Below, piece after piece: positions 55,388-64,000 of a stretch of 64,000 nt of DNA (positions are counted from its first letter, which is position 1; each line of letters starts with the position of its first letter). The notes below the pieces were generated by a model. It was not told the origin of the DNA. It did not search any database and saw only the letters and a program-made list of their open reading frames with translations. This DNA is from Raphanus sativus (taxonomy: Eukaryota > Streptophyta > Magnoliopsida > Brassicales > Brassicaceae), in assembly GCF_000801105.2 (NCBI RefSeq), contig NC_079517.1, positions 62,001-126,000 of the forward strand. Direction: 5' to 3'. Position numbers and translations under genes: made by a program.

Positions 55388-57878
55388 TAACATTTTCTAT
55401 TTTTGGGTCTGTATAGATAGTCCAATCGTGTACAAATCGAATAAAATATATGACACAAAACAAAAGCAGTATATCCTGTCCATCTAGAAAATATGGGCTT
55501 AAATGTATCAGAGTAGAAAATAGAAAATGCGGTGCGGCTAAAACCACTAGTCGGCGATGACGGTGGGGACGAAGCTAAGACTATAGGAATTCCGTACTGT
55601 ACGCGCTTTTTCTTTTTGATCAGACCGTACGCGTTTTTCCTCATCATACGTGAGTTGTATGTCAAACAATTATATTTTACGTCTCAATCAAGATATATCC
55701 TGCAATATATCCTGCGATATTCGTAAATGTGTATGAAAATTGTTATGGATCTTTATCTGGTGTAAAAATATATCATTATATATTTATATATCCATAGTCG
55801 AAGTATATGCACTTATACTTTTTTTAAATAAAGGTTTTAGTATATCAACTTCCATACATATATTTATCTTATGATTATCGATCGGTATTTGCAGATTTTT
55901 TTATTTGAAAATTTAACATAATCTAAAATAGTATGCATGTACATATAAAATATAAAGTAATATACTCATTTCAAACTAGTTTTAGTTTACAGAAAAAATT
56001 AGTTTTTAAGCATGATCATTAATGAGAGATATTGCCAACTCTAACAACAACCATCCACGAACCTTAGCTTTCAGGTTGCAGGTAGAGAGATATTGACTTC
56101 CCCTAAAAGAAACTGAAAGAGAGACAATTCCACCAAAGTGTCGCGTGGCCCCCTCATTCGCCACCTCTTTCTATGATTATCAATTTTATAAAATAGCCCC
56201 TAGAAATTAGACAGGTTGACCGATGCATACATAACTCATACGTGTCTATGTAGAGAATAGGTCAATCTCGAGTCTCTTAGGCCATTTTTAAAAGCGTGTT
56301 GTGATTTCCACCAAAGGTCCAATGTTTTTTTTTGATAACTGAGTCTTAGTCCCTTTTTGACGTCAGAGGAGTTCGAATTCCACTTCCTTTTTCGTATTTT
56401 TAAAAACATTACGTTTGAAAATAATTCGGTTTAGGAAATTAAAAAGAAAAAACTACATAAGAGAGTTGATTGAAAGAACGTGGAAAATCGCGATTCGGAG
56501 TGTAATGGTCGACCAACACATAACGTACGTTAGAATGAGATTATTATTTAGCAAAAAAAATGGGATTATTTAATTATACTATATAACTAGTAATTTATAA
56601 TTTGTTTGAGTTGTATACACTCTTCTTTTTTTAAGTCCATCATCTTAGGTACGTTACCATCTTAAAATGCTAGATTGTTGTAGTTTTACACGGTAGTATA
56701 ACTGCCTCTAATTAGTTTATTCGTTTCTTATAAGGCAACGTTTTTCTATTATTGTTTACAAAAAAAAAAAAAACGTTTTTCTATTAGCTTTAGAATTTAT
56801 TTGCATCAAATTATATATCTGTCTACGAATATTTAGAATACACGTCAAGATTTCTGTGACATTATATGAGAATATTTATAACCAGAAGGTCCGGAAGAAT
56901 TCATATCAAAACTATCTATTAAATAAGTAAAGAGATTAAGATTAAGCCAAATTAAATTACGGAATTGCTTACGTACAAAAAACATTGTCATTGTCAGTTA
57001 ACGATTATACTTAACGTTTTTTTATTTTTTCTTTAAATAGTAATTTGACTCATTCTCTTTCTATATACTGGATCAGACTTTATACAGGGTTCGTGATGGA
57101 TTACAAATCTTCTAAATGTTGCACTAGGTTTAAAATCGGATCCAACACTGAAATAACATAATAATATGAGAAAGTATCCATTTTAACTCAGTAGTCTTGC
57201 ATGACATAGTCAATAGAAAAATGATTCCAGCTCAGGAGTACAGAAGTTATCAAAACCACTAGCTTGTGAGGATTATAATAATTGTGTTTATTAGCACTGA
57301 TGCAACTCTAACGGTTACCAAACTAAGTGGGTTAAAGTATTAAAATAAACAGTTTAACCCTTTTTACCAAAAAAAAAGAACAGTTTAACCCAAAGTCAGA
57401 AACAAGTTTTTCTATACAGAGGAATTTTAGGCTTCCTAAATAGTCTATATATATTTATAATAGAACTTCTAGGACGTGACTATTTGTTATGGAGAATCAT
57501 GGTTTAGGGTTTGACATCACCATGTAGTCCCATTTTCTATTGGGTGGAACCTAATCGGTTCCGGCTTATCCAAACACGGGTTTAAAAAGAGTAGTCTGAC
57601 GAACTAGACACCAAATTACATTAAGCTGATCAGGCTCACTTTGGAAATCTTTTTAAATCCACATTACAGAATAGATTCTAATTAAAAATGGAAGTAATCA
57701 TGTGTTAATGCATTTGATATTTGTAAAGTAATATATAAAAATTTAGCGGTATGGGTATCGTTTAATGGAAAGATCTATAGAAAAGGACGTAGGAAGAGGA
57801 CAAATAAATTTGGGAAATCAAGCAACGTTCGAATTTATCATAAACGTCTTTTCACTTTTAAAACACTCGAAAACTTAC
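55388..57878. other. AT-rich intergenic region
   Basis: About 2.5 kb with no recognisable gene. It ends at the target duplication (ATAAC, 57879-57883) of copia element 2. Confidence 0.5.
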
Positions 57879-57883
57879 ATAAC

Positions 57884-58036
57884 TGTTATGAATATTATGT
57901 TTATGGATGTCCAGCCCATTAGATATTTACTTGTAATCTTGGCCCGTTTATGGCCCATTGTATTTAGGCCCACGTCGCCATGTATTTCCTATATAAGGAA
58001 CACTTTGATTCAATAATAAAACACACTTTCACAACA
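57884..58036 (+). repeat. 5' LTR of copia element 2 (153 bp)
   Basis: Begins TGTTATGAATATTATG, ends TTTCACAACA, and contains CCTATATAAGGAAC as the likely TATA box. It differs from the 3' LTR by a 2-bp length change (GGAACACTTT here, GGAACTTT there) and one C/T difference (CCCACGTCG against CCCATGTCG). Confidence 0.92.
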
Positions 58037-58050
58037 CGTTATCAGCACGA
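58037..58050 (+). other. Primer-binding-site-like motif of copia element 2
   Basis: CGTTATCAGCACGA, identical to the motif inside the LTR of element 1 on the other strand (5987-5974). Confidence 0.6.
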
Positions 58051-58799
58051 AACTCTGAAATCCCGAGCTACCTCAAAAACCCTAATTGACGGCGCCACTT
58101 CAAACAGCTCGTTATCTTCAACCGTAAGGATCTAGACGACGAGCCATATATCAAATTGAAGCTCTTGACGAGACGAATCCAACGCCGTCGGCCGTGACTC
58201 TATCTGACGTCGGACGCGCTCTAAATCGTTATTCTAAGACGCGCCGTCAAGTGACCTAAAACCCTAATTTCGGCTGCAATTTCAAACTGTCATATCTCTC
58301 TAACCGTAAGGACTCAGATGACGATCAACCTATCAATTTGAAGCTCTCGGCGAGAAGAATCCAGTGCCGCAAACGTCACATCAATCCGATTTCAGATGCG
58401 CGCTCACCTCCCGTTTTAAGCTGCGCCGTCAAAACCCTAATCCATCTACGATCTCTCTTTCTCTTGGTGGTCCGGTTTCAGATCTTCTCTAAACAAAGGT
58501 AAACTGTCTGAAACTCTAAAAGAGAACACAAACAATCGAATTTGGTCTGATGTTAAAGGTTATGACAATTAAAATCTTGCAAAATCCCTAACAACCTAGA
58601 TTAATAAGTCCAAACCCATCCATGAGTAAATCGGAGCTCTTAAACCTAAAGTTCGATATGAGATTGTTAATCAATTAAAATCACAGCCTCAATGGCTTGC
58701 TGAATCTCGAAAACATCATTGATCTGAATGATCAAATCGATTTTAAACTTTGAAGTTGATCATCTCCTAAAACATAATTATGATCGATTTCTTATAAAC

Positions 58800-59060
58800 C
58801 CTAGAAACTTACTATAAAAAAAAAACTTTATATTTTCAGAATATTTCTAGAAAATGAAACTTTCTATTTTTAGAAATTTACTATAAAAGGAAACTTTCTA
58901 TTTTCTGAAACTTGCTATAAAAGGAAACTTTCTATTTTTAGAAACTTACTATAAAAGGAAACTTTCTATTTTTAGAAACTTACTATAAAAGGAAACTTTC
59001 TATTTTCAGAAAAATTATATTTTCAGAAACGTTCTATAAAAGGAAAAACTTTATATTTTA
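58800..59060 (+). repeat. 34-bp minisatellite in the leader of copia element 2
   Basis: About seven units of the type GAAACTTACTATAAAAGGAA followed by ACTTTCTATTTTTA, some shortened. The middle units are nearly identical, the outer ones degenerate. The position corresponds to the GATC-type array in element 1. Confidence 0.8.
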
Positions 59061-59232
59061 GACATATATCTAAGCCGTGTGACTTGTTTATTAGGAAAGC
59101 ATTAACTCGATTGTTTGCTTGATCACACGATTTATATGATTGATTTTCTTATAAAGATTAAGTGATATATAATATGAGATGTCGAAAATCAACTTGGATT
59201 ATGCTGTCCTAAATCTCTAAAGAGATAATAAT

Positions 59233-60367
59233 TTAAAATGGGCACTGGATACCGAGGTTATCCTAAAGTCAAAAGGACTTGGTGAACGAATCACATAAGG
59301 CAATATTGCCAAACGAGAAAGATTGATACATGACAATATTAGTTATTAGCCACCATCTAAATGAGAGTCTAAAGAAATCAGTACCCCAGTAAAGAAAATC
59401 CACTAGAACTTTGGACCGCCTTACAGCGGAGATATGATCACCATAAAACGGTGCTATTACCAAAGGATAAAATTTGAGTGGAAGAACCTGAGATTTCAAT
59501 ACTATAAGTCTGTGGATGAATACAACTCGGTTCTGTTTAAGATAGTTTCAATGTTGAAACAATGTGGTGAAGAAGTAACTGAACAAGACTTTCTCTAATG
59601 TGTTACTGCAACAGCAGTATAGAGAAAGAGGTTTCACCACCTATACTGATTTGATCTCCTGTTTACTATTGGCTGAGACCAATAATGAGTTATTAATGAG
59701 AAACAGTGAGATGAGACCTCCTGGTACAAAATCATTACCCGACATTTCTAGGCTGATTTTGGAGCCTAAGAAAGAAAGTAATCTCGTCCAGCACAACAAC
59801 CATTCCGGCCCTAGCCGTGGGAAAGGTTATGGACGAGGTCGTGACACATTTAAGACACATGGGCGAGGACGAGGCCGCAGTACCACACCCGGCTTTAGCC
59901 GTGGTCGAGGTCGAGGTCGAAGTGTGTCTTTTAAACCTTAAATAAAATCTTTTTTGTGTCACAAATGTGGTATGGGTAATCACTGGGCAAATAATTGCCA
60001 AACTCCAAAGCACTTGTATGAGCTTTACATAGAGAGTTTGAAGAAAAATCCGGAAGCCAACATGGCTTACCGAGATGGTGAAGATGACATGGATCATGAC
60101 CATACTGATCAAATAGAGTATGAAACTCATGAAAAAGAAAATGATCAGATGGATTATGAGACTTCAGATGCCTTGAAAAAAATCTCGACATCAAAACTCT
60201 ATGATATGGATAAGAGTATATATGAGTTTATAAATAAGAGTATAGTCACTCGGCCAAGGCATTATATACACCTAATAAAAGACCCATTGAGTTATAAAGA
60301 TTTAAAAATAAATGGTTTCCGCATTGAACCAATGGGCAAAAGAAATATAAATTCCTTAAGATTATAA
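59233..60367 (+). pseudogene. Broken gag with Arg/Gly-rich region, zinc knuckle and start of pol
   Basis: Traces of the gag N-terminus ('KWALDTEVILKSKGLGERI', near 59238) are followed by stops. From 59600 a 113-codon frame reads 'REGFTTYTDLISCLLLAETN' and an Arg/Gly-rich tail ('GRGKGYGRGRD'-type, about 59812-59930) that ends in a stop. The next frame has a CX2CX4HX4C knuckle (59957-59998, Cys-His-Lys-Cys...His...Cys), then 'DMDKSIYEFINKSIVTRPRH'. Gag and pol are thus in pieces and could not form a working protein. Confidence 0.8.
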
Positions 60368-63300
60368 AGAAAGTAAAAATCGCCCAAGGCATAAAAATGG
60401 TCGAGACTGTACTCCCAACTGATCTAAACTATGCTAAAAGATCAGTATGATAAAGGCAAAAGGCCTAGGTAACCAGATAGGTTGACCACAAAATTTTATA
60501 CACTTTATGGCATGACTGGACTAGCCATCCAGGTCTTTAAAATTGATGCAAAGATTGATATCGAAAAAGGCACAAAAGAGTTATCCCATAGAATCTCACG
60601 TTGTGTAACATGTACACAAGGGAAACTCAATAGGCTATAATGTTCCAAGCATCTAAAATATTTATAGCATGTTCATGAGGGGGAGAAATGACACTCCCGT
60701 GGTCCATGAACAACACTAAAAATCCGAGTGACATGGTCTATGACCATGATAGAACTTGGCCGAATTCTTTGTGATACAAAGATCACTAGCTAATGCTTGG
60801 GAACACATGGATTTACATGTAATAAAAATATGCATCAAGCCATATAAAGTGAGCATAGATATTCCCATCTAAGAATGATAAAGGGTCATGATCCAGACAT
60901 AGACCATCCTAAGAGATTATGTATAGACCACCACAATAATATGTGCCGTCTAGGATGGAACCTCATAAAAAGATGAGATAAGATTGGGAATATATGTTGG
61001 ATATGAGAATGCTTTCTCCCACGATTTTATAAGAAACCTTGAGCCAAATATGGGTGATCAGATTAAGGCCAGGTTTACGGATTGCATGATTAAATCCGAC
61101 TATCCAACATCAGGGGGAGAAAGAAATAAGCTGGTACAAGTATAAAGAAATGGAATGGTATTAACCATCCTTGTCTTGGCAAGATCCTCGGACCAGAGAA
61201 TATGATTTAAGACGTCCAAAGAAAGATCATACAAAGCTAGCTAAAAGAATGCCAGACAAATTAGACCCGAAAAGAAAAGAAAAAGAATGACTAAGTCATA
61301 CCAGCTTAAGCACCACGAAATTAATGTCCTAGAAGAGACATAATCAAGTTGCTATAGAGTCTAAAGATAGACCAATATGTTCCATAAGATAAGGAACCTC
61401 GGAAATAAAAAGAAAGGTGCAAATAAAAGACATATCTGAGGTCATAAGGGAAACCAGACCAGACATTTAGATAAGGCTGCGCAGCTGAACATCTAAGATA
61501 CCAGACCATGTAGTTTGGGACGCCAAACTGCAAGGTAATAAAGGTTCTTAGTAAGAATGAAATCTCTAATCGATTAGTTCATGTCTGGAACATAATGGAA
61601 CACTATAAAAGAAGTGTCGACACATACATACACAAAAGATAAAGATGCATAAGAAAATAGCACTTGAGTTTAAAAGATATAAGCGAGGATCAGAACCCAC
61701 GAGAATACAAGAATGCATTCATAGACTAAAAGAAACTGTGGGGGTTTTAGAAAGATTCAAAGAATCTATAAAAGAGATGGGTGTATTGGCCATATATAGA
61801 AACACCATCTGATAAGATAAAACCAGTGAAAAATGGGTCATGTGTGGGAAAGGAAAAGAAATCGTGAGACATGGACTAAGGTGTTCATATTCCTATTTAA
61901 AGCATTCAAGGAATGGCTTGATTACACAAGGATACTCACAAAGACCAAGGAACAGATTATAAGGAGATATACTCCTATGTGGTGGATGCTACTACAAATC
62001 CGAAAGTGATAAAGGTCTGGATATAAGAAAAGAGAAATGTAGTAAGCAGCATGATTGATCACTGGATAAAGAAATGATAAGAGTATCAGAAAGATGAGAA
62101 AAGAAATTCTCATAGAATAGTTTTGTTCCTAAGCTATTCATGGACTGAAACGAAAGGCAGCTGCATATAAGGCATATAATGCATGTAAAGGATAAGACTA
62201 AGTAATACTTAGTGAAAGGAGTTCTATAAGAACGTCCCTGAACACTCCATGCATATATTATGAAGGAAATTCCTTGTGTTCATACTTAAAGAAAGGATGA
62301 TTAGATCGATTGATTCTTGGACAGGCTATGATAAGAATACAATGATCTATAGTGGAGATGATAGCCATGAATATGTATTGAGATCTATGATCCAAAGTAC
62401 CAAGAATAGAATGTGATATGGTCAAAAGAGAATAAGAGGATGAATCCATCAGATTCACGACCAAAGACCCATATCAACTAGGATCACGTCCGACCTAGTT
62501 CGACCTTAATCATCTTGGTTCTAGTCCAGCCCGTTCCGATCCGTTCCCTTCGGTCTTGTCCGACCTGAAACGTCCATAGTAAGGGGAACGGCATATTGAT
62601 CCAAAAGTGGCTTAGTTTTGATGAACATCAAATTATAGCATGATAGCCATTCATGAACAAGTTATGGACATATAATAAAGAAGGTTCATGAAGAGTTTGG
62701 TCAAAAGCTATGAACGGGACACACACAATGGACATAGCATGATCCGAGTAGATCATGGATATACTAAGGCATTCATGGTCGAAATTTATCTAAGAAAGAT
62801 GGACCATGTAATCATCTCGGTCTTGTTCCGGCCCCGTTCCGGCTCGGTCTCCTCGATCCTGTTCCGACTAAACCGGTTCCAGTGACCACTATATTCAAAT
62901 CGTGGTATGGCTATGGACAAGGCATGTGTCCTTGGTCCAGGAAAGACTTTACATAAGTACTTTTAAGACTTATGCACATCCGACCAAAAGAAATGTATTG
63001 ATATGATTGGCGCCTTGATATGGCAAGCCATACTAGGTCGGATAAGTTTATGGATATGTTCAGACCATAAGACATTGATACTAAAGCCATACACGTCCCC
63101 TGCCATAAGTGTTATTGGCACTTTACTTAGATAAATTTGGCATGTCCGAACATGAGACAATGGGACATGATCAATATATCCTAAGTTACCTTCTAAGGAA
63201 CTAAAAGTTTGAGATTGATTTATACTAACCAAACCCAAAAGAAAAGGGATTGTTTGGTTTTAATAAATGTTACAGGTTTATACAAGGTCTCAAACAGGTT

Positions 63301-63644
63301 ATACACATTTGGAGAATGATGAAGAAGCACAAAGTACTACAAGTTCAGTCATGAGAAATGTTAGCCGACTTCTTCACCATGTCTACACCAACTACACATC
63401 TATGAAGTCTACCTATCCGTTTGGGACGTGGCAACAGAAGGACCAGTTCAAGACTTGGCGCCCATGAAGCTAAACCATCAAAGTGTCCATGCGCCAGACT
63501 TGAAGAACGGAGGTCCAGAACAGGGGGAGTAGTGTGTGTTGTACTCTTTTTCCTTCACTTCGGTTTTGTCCCACTGGGTTTTTCGAGTAAGGTTTTAATG
63601 AGGCAACATTAAGCACACTACAAGCTCTATATGGTTCTGGCATC

Positions 63645-63653
63645 CAAGGGGGA
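63645..63653 (+). other. Polypurine tract of copia element 2
   Basis: CAAGGGGGA immediately before the 3' LTR; the expected priming site for second-strand synthesis. Confidence 0.7.
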
Positions 63654-63654
63654 G

Positions 63655-63805
63655 TGTTATGAATATTATGTTTATGGATGTCCAGCCCATTAGATATTTA
63701 CTTGTAATCTTGGCCCGTTTATGGCCCATTGTATTTAGGCCCATGTCGCCATGTATTTCCTATATAAGGAACTTTGATTCAATAATAAAACACACTTTCA
63801 CAACA
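63655..63805 (+). repeat. 3' LTR of copia element 2 (151 bp)
   Basis: Starts directly after the purine tract and ends CACAACA before ATAA and the N gap. It matches the 5' LTR except for one substitution and 2 bp. Confidence 0.92.
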
Positions 63806-63809
63806 ATAA

Positions 63810-63909
63810 NNNNNNNNNNNNNNNNNNNNNNNNNNNNNNNNNNNNNNNNNNNNNNNNNNNNNNNNNNNNNNNNNNNNNNNNNNNNNNNNNNNNNNNNNNN
63901 NNNNNNNNN
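63810..63909. other. Assembly gap of exactly 100 N
   Basis: One hundred N is a customary placeholder for a gap of unknown length, so real distance across it cannot be read. It starts 4 bases after the 3' LTR. Confidence 0.97.
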
Positions 63910-64000
63910 ATGTAGTTTGGGACGCCAAACTGCAAGGTAATAAAGGTTCTTAGTAAGAATGAAATCTCTAATCGATTAGTTCATGTCTGGAACATAATGG
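63910..64000 (+). mobile_element. Start of a second copy of the copia element 2 interior
   Basis: All 91 bases after the gap are identical to 61508-61598 of element 2. Either another element of the family starts here or the assembly repeated the same molecule. Confidence 0.85.

Larger units (their letters stand above)
57884..63805 (+). mobile_element. Ty1/copia-type LTR retrotransposon, coding decayed, LTRs nearly identical
   Basis: Complete from LTR to LTR: 5' LTR 57884-58036, priming motif 58037-58050, leader with a 34-bp repeat, broken gag (about 59233-60000), weak traces of protease/integrase (60180-61120, for example a CTQGKLN segment near 60623), RNase H traces (63260-63400), purine tract 63645-63653 and 3' LTR 63655-63805. 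The bases before it are ATAAC (57879-57883) and those after it are ATAA plus the first N of a gap, so a 5-bp target duplication is very likely. Element length is 5922 bp. No full enzyme is encoded. Confidence 0.92.

Overview
This is nuclear DNA of a flowering plant, almost certainly a Brassicaceae species (Brassica or a close relative). The genes have short AT-rich introns, and the proteins closely resemble Arabidopsis thaliana proteins. From memory of the Arabidopsis map, gene order follows the top of chromosome 5 read backwards: PDC (about AT5G01320/30), aprataxin-like (01310), PEBP (01300), alpha-1,4-glycosyltransferase (01250), LAX1 (01240), FtsJ/TRM7-type methyltransferase (01230), a small Ser-rich protein (01225), PTR5/NPF8.2 (01180), OCTOPUS-like (01170), HAKAI (01160), two DUF674 genes (01120-01150 cluster) and a PPR relic (01110). 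Several Arabidopsis neighbours (01190-01220, 01260-01290) are missing, as expected for one subgenome of an old polyploid after gene loss.

Layout. 1-6221: Ty1/copia-type retrotransposon on the minus strand, its 3' LTR just outside the window. 6574-20736: PDC, aprataxin-like, PEBP, a frameshifted glycosyltransferase and LAX1, whose intron 2 holds an 842-bp Helitron. 20737-25825: LAX1 promoter and an old Mutator-like element with a GC-rich core. 25826-29182: SCS9-type tRNA methyltransferase and a small Ser-rich protein. 29183-33885: mostly AT-rich spacer, with a candidate small gene made of duplicated exons near 31.5-32.0 kb. 33886-37942: PTR5 and OCTOPUS-like. 38309-43810: a 1.5-kb foldback element with an 8-bp target duplication and a 2.8-kb Mutator-like element with a 9-bp target duplication. 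45358-52915: HAKAI (1-bp frameshift), a DUF674 gene cut by a 1.4-kb hAT element, and a complete DUF674 paralogue. 53760-55390: a ubiquitin-repeat gene with a stop at codon 10, and a PPR relic. 57884-63805: second copia element, plus strand, with almost identical LTRs. Then comes a 100-N gap and 91 bp identical to the inside of that element.

The host genes are unrelated housekeeping, transport and signalling genes and form no pathway. What stands out is the record of mobile DNA. Five insertions can be delimited to the base by their ends and target-site marks (Helitron, hAT, foldback element, Mutator-like element, copia). Two related copia elements in opposite orientation bracket the gene block. 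Four genes carry reading-frame lesions. I saw no CRISPR array, rRNA gene or convincing tRNA gene. Exon boundaries come from splice-site reading and family conservation, not from transcripts.
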